DNA of 64,000 nt from Kiritimatiellia bacterium (GTDB taxonomy: Bacteria > Verrucomicrobiota > Kiritimatiellia > UBA8416 > JABMPJ01): assembly GCA_030745755.1 (NCBI GenBank), contig JASLOA010000010.1:52583-116582 (forward strand), in the 5' to 3' direction. Positions within the stretch are counted from its first letter, which is position 1, and each line of letters opens with the position of its first letter. The notes beneath the pieces were generated by a model that saw nothing but the letters and a program-made list of their open reading frames with translations, did not search any database and had not been told where the DNA came from. Shown piece after piece: positions 8,916 to 15,934 of this stretch. The position numbers and the translations under genes were made by a program.

Positions 8916-9809
8916 CTATCCCCACAGGCTGCGGGGGTAGCGACCGTTGTCCACCAGCCGGGCAATCTCCTCAACCACGCGCGCCTTGTCTTCCGCATAG
9001 GTGGTGCCGAACCAGGTGCAGGGCGTGGGCAGAACATCGACCGTTGCCTCGCCCTGTTTGATCATGGTATCCACGACGCTCGGCAGGAAGAACTCAGCTT
9101 TCGGCTCCTGTCCCGATGTGGCCAGGAACTCGGCAAACTGCTTCTCCAGCGCAGTAAAAACAGAAGGCTTCAGTGCCCATGTGTTCATGGAGACGATGGT
9201 GTCACCGGGAAAGCTCTCACCTCTCTCTTCAGAGCAAAACCTGTCTCCATCGGCGCTGATCGCGGTATGCTCGACCACCCCGGCCAGTTGCCCGTCCACG
9301 ACATCGCAAACGCCGCGCGCGACAGTGCCGTGCGCCGTCACGGTGTTGCGCAGGGTGAAGCCGGCCATGGCATAGCGGGATGCATCGGCGGCGGTCTCGT
9401 CTAGAAACGTTCCGAGTACCCCAAAGGTCTGGCGACCATAGAAATCGTCGGCGTTAATCACGGCGAATGGCGCGTCCACGGCATCGCGACAGACCAGCGT
9501 GGCGTGGGCTGTGCCCCAGGGTTTCTGGCGCTCGGGAGGCAACGGGTAGTCGTTAAGGCCAACCGTCATCTCCTGGCAGACGTAAGCCGTCTCGATGTGT
9601 TGGCCAATGCGGTTGCCCAGGACCTCGCGGAAGGTCTCCTCGATGTCCTTCCGCACGACGAATACGACCCGCTCGAATCCGGCCTGAATGGCATCATAGA
9701 CAGAGTAATCCAGAATGAACTCGCCAGACGGCCCCACGGGGTCCATCTGTTTCAGTCCACCGTATCGACTCCCCATTCCCGCCGCCAGGACAACCAGAGT
9801 GTTCTTCAT
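8916..9809 (-). CDS. sugar-nucleotide nucleotidyltransferase
   Basis: A 297-residue NTP-transferase-fold enzyme. The N-terminal nucleotide-binding loop LAAGMGSRYGGLKQM and the metal-binding INADDFYG are present, and VGPSGEFILDYSVYDA follows, as in the family of glucose-1-phosphate-like uridylyl/thymidylyl transferases of unassigned sugar specificity. The ORF extends 14 codons further upstream, but the fold begins at MKNTLVVLAAG, so 9809 is preferred; there is no good ribosome site for either start. It would activate a sugar phosphate for cell-surface polysaccharide synthesis. There are no sugar-pathway neighbours to fix the substrate. Confidence 0.82.
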   Translation of the reverse strand: MKNTLVVLAAGMGSRYGGLKQMDPVGPSGEFILDYSVYDAIQAGFERVVFVVRKDIEETFREVLGNRIGQHIETAYVCQEMTVGLNDYPLPPERQKPWGTAHATLVCRDAVDAPFAVINADDFYGRQTFGVLGTFLDETAADASRYAMAGFTLRNTVTAHGTVARGVCDVVDGQLAGVVEHTAISADGDRFCSEERGESFPGDTIVSMNTWALKPSVFTALEKQFAEFLATSGQEPKAEFFLPSVVDTMIKQGEATVDVLPTPCTWFGTTYAEDKARVVEEIARLVDNGRYPRSLWG

Positions 9810-9883
9810 AGCCCAAAGCTTATAGCAAGGCGCCGAACGAGATGCAATCACCCGCCACTCACCACCTACCTTTTGGCACCTTA

Positions 9884-9987
9884 ATCCTTTGCGATCTCGG
9901 CTCGCTGGGGACAGCTCGCCCTACCTGCCTGCAGCGGGATGGGTTGGGTAGGGCGAGCCGTCCCGGCGAGCCGAGATCGCAAAGGAT
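9884..9987. repeat. nested long palindrome, family R2
   Basis: A 22-bp arm (ATCCTTTGCGATCTCGGCTC...) at 9884-9905 is the perfect reverse complement of 9966-9987. A second 12-bp pair is nested inside (GCTCGCCCTACC at 9914-9925 with GGTAGGGCGAGC at 9947-9958). GGTAGGGC is the hallmark of the R2 repeats also found at 27153, 34450, 41325 and 53953. It occupies most of the gap between the nucleotidyltransferase and the SpoIIE-type phosphatase. No ORF in it is credible. Confidence 0.85.
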
Positions 9988-10077
9988 CAGGAGTTTGGCA
10001 TCCCGGCACAAGCCGGTGCTTGCTTGTTATGGAAAAACGTGGTTGATTTCCGTGGTGGTTGAAACCGTAAGGACCTC

Positions 10078-10214
10078 ATGATCGCGTCCCAGTCAGTTCC
10101 GGCAGTTGTTCTCTGGCCAGCATCACGCTGTACACGGGCATCTACCATCTCCTGCTCTCCTATCATCGCCGTCGCAAACGCACGGATATCACGTTTGCAC
10201 TGACCTGCTTCGCG
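10078..10214 (+). other. probable displaced N-terminus of the PAS-SpoIIE phosphatase (frameshift)
   Basis: ATG at 10078 has a good ribosome site (AAGGA, about five bases upstream) and begins MIASQSVPAVVLW. About 40 bp on, the hydrophobic protein sequence continues only in the next frame (LASITLYTGIYHLLLSY), which runs without a stop into the ORF annotated from 10215 but has no ATG, GTG or TTG start of its own. A one-base deletion near 10114-10120, or programmed slippage, would restore one continuous protein of about 640 residues. A sequencing error is equally possible. Confidence 0.55.
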
Positions 10215-12005
10215 ATGGGGCTATACGACATTTTCTGCGCGGGGCTCTACACATCCGTTGCCGCCGAGGATGGCATGATGTGGCAGCGCGCCCAGATGCT
10301 GTCGCTTGCACTTGTCGGCATCGCGTTTGTCTGGTTCTGTTCCGACTACACTGGGGCTGTGTCTCGACGCTTCCGCCTGGCCAGCACGGGCTTCTTTGTG
10401 GTGATGGCCCTCACGATGGCCGCGGCACCCGATTCCATCATCTTCCGTGTTGACCGCCCGGTTCTGAGAGCGTTCCGCTTCCTGGGCAGATCCGTGAGCT
10501 ATCGTGAGGTGGAGTTCTCGCTTGTGGGCACATCCTTCCATCTGCTGTGCATTCTCGCGTTCATCTACATGCTGATCGTGGGGCTGCGCTTCTACCAGCG
10601 CGAAAGTCCCCAGCGCGCGGTTCCGCTCATGGCGGCGTTGGTTTGCTTCTTCTTCGGGGTCGTCCACGATTCCGCCGTGGCGGCCGGGATGATCCAGTCG
10701 ATCTACCTGCTGGAGTACTCCTATATGGGCATGGTGTTCCTGATGGCGGCGCGTCTTTCAACCGAGGTCGCGGAAGTTTCCCAGACCCGGGCCCTGCTGA
10801 ACGAGATGGAAACACGGTTTCGTGCCTTCTTTCAGAATACAGCAGTCGGGTTGGCGCTGACCGACTGCGACGGCATTGTGAAACGCGCCAACCCGGGGCT
10901 GAGTCAGATGTTTGGGGAATCGGCCACGTCGCTGGTTGGCCAATCTGTGCTGGACCATTTTCATTCAGACGACCGGGCGACCCTGACGCGCATGATGGAT
11001 CGAATTATTAACGGCCAGGGCAACACGTTTCGCTCGGAAAGACGCTTCCAGTGGCCGGACGGCAGTGTCTTCTGGGGCGACATCTCGATTTCAACAGTGA
11101 GTAGCGCCGACAGCACAGAGGAGCTGGAGGGCCTGATCTGGATCATTGTCGGCATCACGGAGCGTCGGCGCGCAGTCGATTCGCTACGGGGGCTTAACGA
11201 GGAGCTGGAAACCCGGGTTCAAAACCGTACGCGTACACTGATCGAGACCAACCGCCGTCTCGAAGACTCCCTCCAGAAACTGCGTGATGATGAGGAGGCC
11301 GGTAAATCAATTCAGACCAGTCTGTTGCCCCCGCCCATCGAGCAGATCGGGCCACTTGTATTCTCGCGCTATCTGGAACCATCCTTCTACGTGAGTGGCG
11401 ATTTCGTGGACTACTTCCGCATCGATGAGAAACATGTAGGCTTCTATATTGCCGATGTATCCGGGCACGGCGTCTCCTCCGCATTCATCACCGTCCTGCT
11501 GAAGAGCTTCATGTCCTATGCGCGGGAACGCTTCATGAACGGTGAAGAACAGGTGGTGCTCGATCCCGCCATGCTTCTGACCCGACTGAACACGGAGTTG
11601 CTTGGGCAGGATGTCGGCAAACATCTCACGCTCTTCTATGGCGTTATCGAAAGCGATACCAACCGCCTGACGTTCGCCAGCGGCGGACAGTTTCCCTACC
11701 CGATCATGTTAAGTGGCGGAACCGCCGACCGCATGAAGGTCAAAGGAACGCCCCTGGGGATGTTCCCCTTCTCTACATACGAGAACACAGAGCTGGACCT
11801 GCCGACTTCGTTTGTCTGCGCGTTCTTCTCCGACGGGGTCCTGGACTTGCTTGATCAAGACGGTCTCATGGATAGACAGCAGCACTTGGAGAGTGTTGTG
11901 GAACAGAGCGATGGCGATATCGGGCGTATGGTGAAACGTCTCAACCTTGCCGGGCAAACCATGCCGCCGAACGATATATCGGTTCTGACTGTACAGAGGG
12001 TATAG
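10215..12005 (+). CDS. membrane sensor with PAS domain and SpoIIE/RsbU-type serine phosphatase
   Basis: As annotated, 596 residues. About 1-185 hold several hydrophobic helices of a 7TM-like sensor. A PAS domain follows (about 194-320, AFFQNTAVGLALTDCDG), then a short coiled coil (ESLRGLNEELETRVQNRTRT-like) and a PP2C-type SpoIIE phosphatase (about 365-596) with metal-ligand motifs SGDFVDYF, ADVSGHGVSSAF and FFSDGVLD. Such enzymes dephosphorylate STAS anti-anti-sigma factors; a STAS protein is encoded 228 bp downstream, a likely substrate. The ORF begins inside the sensor domain: family members start about 45 residues earlier, and that sequence is present upstream but out of frame (see 10078-10214). 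The phosphatase call is strong; the true start is unresolved. Confidence 0.9.
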   Translation: MGLYDIFCAGLYTSVAAEDGMMWQRAQMLSLALVGIAFVWFCSDYTGAVSRRFRLASTGFFVVMALTMAAAPDSIIFRVDRPVLRAFRFLGRSVSYREVEFSLVGTSFHLLCILAFIYMLIVGLRFYQRESPQRAVPLMAALVCFFFGVVHDSAVAAGMIQSIYLLEYSYMGMVFLMAARLSTEVAEVSQTRALLNEMETRFRAFFQNTAVGLALTDCDGIVKRANPGLSQMFGESATSLVGQSVLDHFHSDDRATLTRMMDRIINGQGNTFRSERRFQWPDGSVFWGDISISTVSSADSTEELEGLIWIIVGITERRRAVDSLRGLNEELETRVQNRTRTLIETNRRLEDSLQKLRDDEEAGKSIQTSLLPPPIEQIGPLVFSRYLEPSFYVSGDFVDYFRIDEKHVGFYIADVSGHGVSSAFITVLLKSFMSYARERFMNGEEQVVLDPAMLLTRLNTELLGQDVGKHLTLFYGVIESDTNRLTFASGGQFPYPIMLSGGTADRMKVKGTPLGMFPFSTYENTELDLPTSFVCAFFSDGVLDLLDQDGLMDRQQHLESVVEQSDGDIGRMVKRLNLAGQTMPPNDISVLTVQRV

Positions 12006-12020
12006 TTCTCTCAAACCTTT

Positions 12021-12181
12021 GTTGCCCAAAAGGAGATCCCTCGACTCCGCTCCCGCCGTCGCCCGCTGGGCTATGGCGGGCAGGCGGGATGACAGCTCCG
12101 GAATTACCGAGTTTTCTAAGACGTTGTCATGCTGAGCTTGTCGAAGCATCTCCTTTGAGCAACTGTGATGATTTGGGCAAC
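12021..12181. repeat. R1-type element with GTTGCCCAAA terminal inverted repeats (copy 1)
   Basis: A 161-bp element starting GTTGCCCAAAAGGAGATCCC and ending TTTGGGCAAC. The two halves form an imperfect inverted repeat of about 45 bp. A copy of the same length lies at 14821-14981 and a 128-bp version without an inner GC-rich hairpin (GCCCGCTGGGC...GGCGGGC) at 47952-48079. It is non-coding and fills the gap between the phosphatase and the STAS gene. Confidence 0.85.
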
Positions 12182-12187
12182 ACGCCG

Positions 12188-12229
12188 TTGAGCCTTGAAC
12201 CCTCAACCTCGAACCGAGTATCCTTGATC
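12188..12229. repeat. degenerate heptanucleotide repeat array
   Basis: Successive 7-bp units read TTGAGCC, TTGAACC, CTCAACC, TCGAACC, GAGTATC and CTTGATC. The first four are clearly related; the last two are weak. Similar 5 x 7-bp arrays sit at 42291 and 50548. This one ends just before the STAS start codon. Confidence 0.5.
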
Positions 12230-12233
12230 TGTC

Positions 12234-12728
12234 GTGAGTGAATTCAACATCCAATCGGCGACTGAAGACGGCGTGTGTCACATCAGGCTTACCGGCCGTG
12301 TCACATTCACCATGAGCCAGCGCTTCGATGCGTTCATCGAAGACGTGTTCAGAAAGCCCCCCTCGGATATCATCATCGATCTTCGTAAGACCGAGTATAT
12401 GGATAGCACCGCTCTGGGCCTGCTGGCCAAGACTGCACGCCGCTTCATCGCGCACCATCACCGTAAACCCACGCTGCTCTCCACGCAGGAGGATATCAAC
12501 ATCCTGCTTGAGAGCATGGGGTTTGACGCTGCCTTCGACATTCGGTCCAGCGTCGGCTCGGTTCCGTTCTATCTTGAGGACATTCCCCTGCTGGAGAAGT
12601 CTGTTCCCATGCCCGAGACGCTCCTGGAGGCACATGAAACACTCATGGACCTCGACAGACGCAACGTGGATCGGTTCAGCACAACCGTCGATACGCTGCG
12701 AGAAACTGTAGCGCGCAAGTCATCATGA
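12234..12728 (+). CDS. STAS-domain anti-sigma factor antagonist
   Basis: A 164-residue protein starting at GTG (MSEFNIQSATED). Residues about 5-105 are a STAS domain; the signature DLRKTEYMDSTALGLLAK places the usually phosphorylated serine at Ser58. A charged helical extension follows (about 110-164), longer than in minimal SpoIIAA-type proteins. In partner-switching systems the unphosphorylated form binds an anti-sigma kinase and frees a sigma factor or other output. The SpoIIE-type phosphatase upstream is the likely activator. No HATPase anti-sigma kinase is encoded beside it, so the third partner is elsewhere. No clear ribosome site is visible. Confidence 0.88.
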   Translation: MSEFNIQSATEDGVCHIRLTGRVTFTMSQRFDAFIEDVFRKPPSDIIIDLRKTEYMDSTALGLLAKTARRFIAHHHRKPTLLSTQEDINILLESMGFDAAFDIRSSVGSVPFYLEDIPLLEKSVPMPETLLEAHETLMDLDRRNVDRFSTTVDTLRETVARKSS

Positions 12729-12741
12729 TGCTTCAATCAAC

Positions 12742-12990
12742 ATGAAGAAGAGCGTCAAGCCCGTCCGCAAGTGCCACGCCTGTCTCCTTAATCTCGGCGA
12801 CCATTGCTGGCTCTACCGCTACCCGCGCGGCCAGTGGCGTGGCGGAAAGCGCTGCCGAGCCTTTGACGACGAAACACTTTACACGCAGTTCCGCACCTGG
12901 CAGAAACAGCCCACTGTCAAGACGCGCCGCGAACTGCGCCGCGAGTTCTTCCGCACCAAGAAGAAGGATGGGGTGCAGGCTGAAAAGTAG
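12742..12990 (+). CDS. small basic Cys-containing protein
   Basis: An 82-residue product of no named family. It has CHACLLNLGDHC and then KRCRAF, giving four cysteines and a histidine that could bind zinc, followed by a strongly basic C-terminal half (KTRRELRREFFRTKKK). It is preceded by the STAS gene (13 bp gap) and overlaps the start of hflX by 23 bp in another frame, which suggests translational coupling. RNA or ribosome association would suit the composition and position but is only a guess. It is probably a real gene because the hflX frame upstream of 12968 is plainly its shadow. Confidence 0.65.
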   Translation: MKKSVKPVRKCHACLLNLGDHCWLYRYPRGQWRGGKRCRAFDDETLYTQFRTWQKQPTVKTRRELRREFFRTKKKDGVQAEK

Positions 12991-14110
12991 GACAACAGCC
13001 ACGCAAACTGTTCCCCGCGAGAAGGCTCTCCTCGTTCAGGTGGTACTGGGGCACCGGGATCGGAAGGAGGCCGAAGATTCGCTCTCTGAGCTGGAGCGGC
13101 TGGCCGATACCGCCGGAGCCGATGTGGTCGGCCGCATCACCCAACGCCGCTCACGACCCACGGCCGCACTCTTTATCGGAGAAGGCAAGCTGGCCGATAT
13201 CCAGATGGCCTGTCATGAGAGCGGCTCCATATTGGTCATCTTCGATAACGAACTCAGTGCGGTGCAGGTCAATAACCTTGATCTCGCATTGGGCATCAAG
13301 GTGATCGACCGCACTGAAGTCATTCTCCAGATCTTCGCCCGGCGCGCCCAGTCGGCCGAGGCCAAGGTACAGGTGGAGCTGGCCCAGCTGCAGTACCTCG
13401 TCTCGCGGATACCCATTTCCCGAAAACAGCAACGCTTCCAGGGCGGCATCGGCATGCGCGGTCCCGGCGAAAGCCCGCTCCAGTTGCGCAATGCCCCAAT
13501 GCGCCGCCGCATCAGCGATCTCAAGCGACGGCTGGACCGGATCAGCAAACGACGCGCCAGCGTACGTAAGCGCAGGCCCTGGCCACTGGTCTCGCTTGTC
13601 GGCTACACCAATGCAGGCAAATCGACGTTGCTGAACGCCTTCACCCGCGCGGATGCCTACGTGGACGACCGACTCTTCGCGACACTCGACACCAAGACCC
13701 GACTGGTGCACGCCGCGGAGAATCGCAAGCTGCTCCTGACCGATACCGTGGGGTTCATTCGCCACCTCCCGCATGGATTGGTGGCGTCGTTCCGCTCCAC
13801 GCTGGATGTGACGCGCGAGGCCGACCTGCTGCTGCTCGTCGCCGACGCCTCCGATCCGGGCATCGCGATGCAGATCAAGGTGGTTCACGAGACGCTGGCG
13901 GAGATTGGGGCCAGTGATGTGCCGTTTCTGCTTGTGCTGAACAAGAGCGACGCTGCCGGTAAGGATCAACTGGACAGCCTGTGTATGACACACCATGATG
14001 CCGTCGTGGTATCGGCCCGCAAACGCAAGGGGCTGGATGCCCTGAAGGAGCGCATGGTCGAGGCCCTGCTCGCCCATAACGTTCACTTCCCCGGCGAAGG
14101 GGGTAGATAA
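12968..14110 (+). CDS. hflX: GTPase HflX
   Basis: A 380-residue ribosome-associated GTPase of the HflX family. The N-terminal HflX domain (about 20-180, including GRITQRRSRPTAALFIGEGK and GMRGPGESPLQ) precedes a G domain with P-loop GYTNAGKST, switch II DTVGFIRHLP and NKSD. HflX splits stalled ribosomes, notably under heat stress, and can act as an RNA helicase in other bacteria. The ORF track begins at 12839, but those first 43 codons are the out-of-frame shadow of the small protein before it; ATG 12968 is taken. The stop overlaps the start of rsmI (TAATG), so the two genes are coupled. Confidence 0.93.
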   Translation: MGCRLKSRTTATQTVPREKALLVQVVLGHRDRKEAEDSLSELERLADTAGADVVGRITQRRSRPTAALFIGEGKLADIQMACHESGSILVIFDNELSAVQVNNLDLALGIKVIDRTEVILQIFARRAQSAEAKVQVELAQLQYLVSRIPISRKQQRFQGGIGMRGPGESPLQLRNAPMRRRISDLKRRLDRISKRRASVRKRRPWPLVSLVGYTNAGKSTLLNAFTRADAYVDDRLFATLDTKTRLVHAAENRKLLLTDTVGFIRHLPHGLVASFRSTLDVTREADLLLLVADASDPGIAMQIKVVHETLAEIGASDVPFLLVLNKSDAAGKDQLDSLCMTHHDAVVVSARKRKGLDALKERMVEALLAHNVHFPGEGGR

Positions 14111-14892
14111 TGCTCACTGTGGTAGCAACACCAATCGGGAACCTGGATGACATGAGTCGCCGCGGTGTCGATGCCCTGAAGGCGGCGGATGTGATCGCCT
14201 GTGAGGATACCCGCCGGACCCGTATTCTGCTGCAGCACTTCGAGATCCCCCGTCCCGGGGAACTGATTTCCTATCGCGAAGGCAACGAACAGCGGGCGGG
14301 CCAGCGGCTGTTGCGCGCCCTGGAAGATGGCCTGACCGTGGCGCTTTGTTCTGACGGAGGCATGCCCGGGATCAGCGATCCCGGCTACCGCCTGGTCTCA
14401 CTGGCCGTGGAGCACGACCTTGACCTGCAGGTGATCCCTGGTGCCTCGGCTGTGCCCGTGGCGCTGGTTGTGTCGGGGCTCTCCACCTCAAGCTACACCT
14501 TCAAAGGTTTTCCACCACGCAAAGCCGGCGCCTTGAAACGCTTCTTTGAAGCCGAGCAGGATCTGCCCCACACGCTGGTTCTGTTCGAATCCCCTTTCCG
14601 TGTCGGCAAATGCCTCAGCGCCGCCCACGAGGTGCTGGGCGACCGTAAGGCCGCCGTCTGCATCGAACTCACCAAGAAGTTCGAGCGGATCTCGCGCGGC
14701 TACCTCTCTGAACTGGCAGAGCAATTTGCCGAGGGCAAGGTTAAGGGCGAGGTGACGATCGTAATAGCCGGGAACAACCCGAAGTTTGCGCGAGTTGCTG
14801 AAGAGAATGTTCCACGGCGTGTTGCCCAAAAGGAGATCCCTCGACTTCGCTCCCGCCGTCGCCCGCTGGGCTATGGCGGGCAGGCGGGATGA
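14110..14892 (+). CDS. rsmI: 16S rRNA 2'-O-ribose C1402 methyltransferase RsmI, repeat-extended C-terminus
   Basis: A 260-residue SAM-dependent methyltransferase. Diagnostic motifs are TPIGNLDDMSRRGVDALK, CEDTRRTRILL, SDGGMPGISDPGYRL and PGASAVPVAL. It methylates the 2'-O of C1402 in the decoding centre together with RsmH. Start ATG overlaps the hflX stop by one base. The last 23 codons (VAQKEIPRLRSRRR...) are read exactly from the first base of the mobile repeat at 14821 and end at a TGA inside it, so the natural C-terminus is probably about residue 237. The enzyme core is complete and likely functional. Confidence 0.95.
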   Translation: MLTVVATPIGNLDDMSRRGVDALKAADVIACEDTRRTRILLQHFEIPRPGELISYREGNEQRAGQRLLRALEDGLTVALCSDGGMPGISDPGYRLVSLAVEHDLDLQVIPGASAVPVALVVSGLSTSSYTFKGFPPRKAGALKRFFEAEQDLPHTLVLFESPFRVGKCLSAAHEVLGDRKAAVCIELTKKFERISRGYLSELAEQFAEGKVKGEVTIVIAGNNPKFARVAEENVPRRVAQKEIPRLRSRRRPLGYGGQAG

Positions 14893-14981
14893 CAGCTCCG
14901 GAATTACCGAGTTTTCTAAGAAGTTGTCATGCTGAGCTTGTCGAAGCATCTCCTTTGAGCAACTCTGATGATGTGGGCAAC
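14821..14981. repeat. R1-type element with GTTGCCCAAA ends (copy 2), invading rsmI
   Basis: Almost identical in length and sequence to the element at 12021-12181, differing at a handful of positions; the right end is slightly degraded (TGTGGGCAAC). The left end is in frame with rsmI and supplies its last 23 codons and stop. The near-identity of the two copies implies recent spread or gene conversion. Confidence 0.88.
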
Positions 14982-15009
14982 ACGTCGTCCAGTATAGGAG
15001 GAAGATCAC

Positions 15010-15504
15010 ATGAGGACACTCACATGCTTGTGTCTACTTTCACTGTTGGCCGCATGCCGACCGAACACGGCCGTCCATCAGGCCTGTTGTCCAAAGGAGA
15101 AGACCATGACTACGAGCTCAGAGAAGACCGATGCGCAGTGGCGAGAACAGCTGACCCCCATGCAATACCGCGTGCTGCGCCAAGCAGGCACTGAACCGGC
15201 AGGTACGGGCGAACTGCTGCACAACAAGAAGACAGGCACCTACACCTGCTCCGGCTGCGGCGTGGAGTTGTTCACGTCCGACGAGAAGTACGACTCCGGA
15301 TGCGGCTGGCCCAGCTTCTGGCAGACCTCGCACGCCACCAACATCACCGAACATGTCGACAACAGCCACGGCATGCGCCGCATTGAAGTCATCTGCTCAA
15401 ACTGCGGCGGCCACCTCGGCCACGTCTTCGAAGACGGCCCCCAACCCACCGGCCAGCGCTACTGCATCAACTCCGTCAGCCTCGGGTTCGAAGAAGAGAA
15501 GTAG
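15010..15504 (+). CDS. msrB: peptide methionine-(R)-S-oxide reductase MsrB, with optional lipoprotein signal
   Basis: A 164-residue MsrB. The zinc-site pairs CSGCG and CSNCGG, the fold signature GCGWPSF, and the C-terminal RYCINSVSL with the catalytic cysteine are all present. It reduces the R form of methionine sulfoxide in proteins. The first start (15010, AGGAGG nine bases upstream) gives a lipoprotein signal peptide (CLLSLLAAC). An in-frame second ATG at 15106 has its own excellent ribosome site (AAAGGAG, six-base spacing) and yields a cytosolic MsrB of 132 residues. Both forms may be made. The gene follows the rsmI repeat element. Confidence 0.95.
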   Translation: MRTLTCLCLLSLLAACRPNTAVHQACCPKEKTMTTSSEKTDAQWREQLTPMQYRVLRQAGTEPAGTGELLHNKKTGTYTCSGCGVELFTSDEKYDSGCGWPSFWQTSHATNITEHVDNSHGMRRIEVICSNCGGHLGHVFEDGPQPTGQRYCINSVSLGFEEEK

Positions 15505-15534
15505 CCGCGACGGTGAGTGGAACTGCCTGTGCAG

Positions 15535-15930
15535 TCAGCCTCGGGGAGCGTTGGCTATCTTGCTTCTGCCAAGGAGCTTCAACAGCAGGTTTCTGATGCC
15601 CCTCAGCATGGGATAGAGAATGACTGAGGCCTGTTTGGATCTGAAGATCCGGGAGTTGAGCCGGTTGAAGAGGTTGGAGCGGGTGCCGATCAGGGCCAGG
15701 GCGTGTATGGCATCTGCGTCGGTGTACCATTGGGTGCCGATCTTGAGGGCCATGCCTTGGTCGATATCAAAACCTTGGGCGGCGATCTCTGCCACTATGT
15801 CTGCGTCTTCCCTGGCATTGACCAGCCTGAGCTCGCCCACGCTTTCCCGGATTCGCACAGCTTGGCTGTAGGCCCGGCAGGCCGGGCACTCCCCATCGTA
15901 AACAAAGAGCACTGCCTCTCGTTCCGTCAC
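15535..15930 (-). CDS. DUF393 (DCC-family) thiol-disulfide oxidoreductase-like protein
   Basis: A 131-residue member of the DUF393 family, recognised by YDGECPACRAYS near the N-terminus, a thioredoxin-like CxxC motif in the DCC context. The family's substrates are not established. A hydrophobic/basic C-terminal segment (LYPMLRGIRNLLLKLLG) resembles the membrane-proximal helices of the family. Its start codon lies 4 bp after the stop of the large transglutaminase-like gene on the same strand, so the two form an operon. Confidence 0.85.
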   Translation of the reverse strand: MTEREAVLFVYDGECPACRAYSQAVRIRESVGELRLVNAREDADIVAEIAAQGFDIDQGMALKIGTQWYTDADAIHALALIGTRSNLFNRLNSRIFRSKQASVILYPMLRGIRNLLLKLLGRSKIANAPRG

Positions 15931-15934
15931 GTCT

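Noticed and set aside
9810-9845. Possible sigma-54 site upstream of the nucleotidyltransferase (TGGCGGGTGATTGCA, minus strand)
   Set aside because: GG and GC are separated by 9 bases where 10 are required, and GGCAC is not present.
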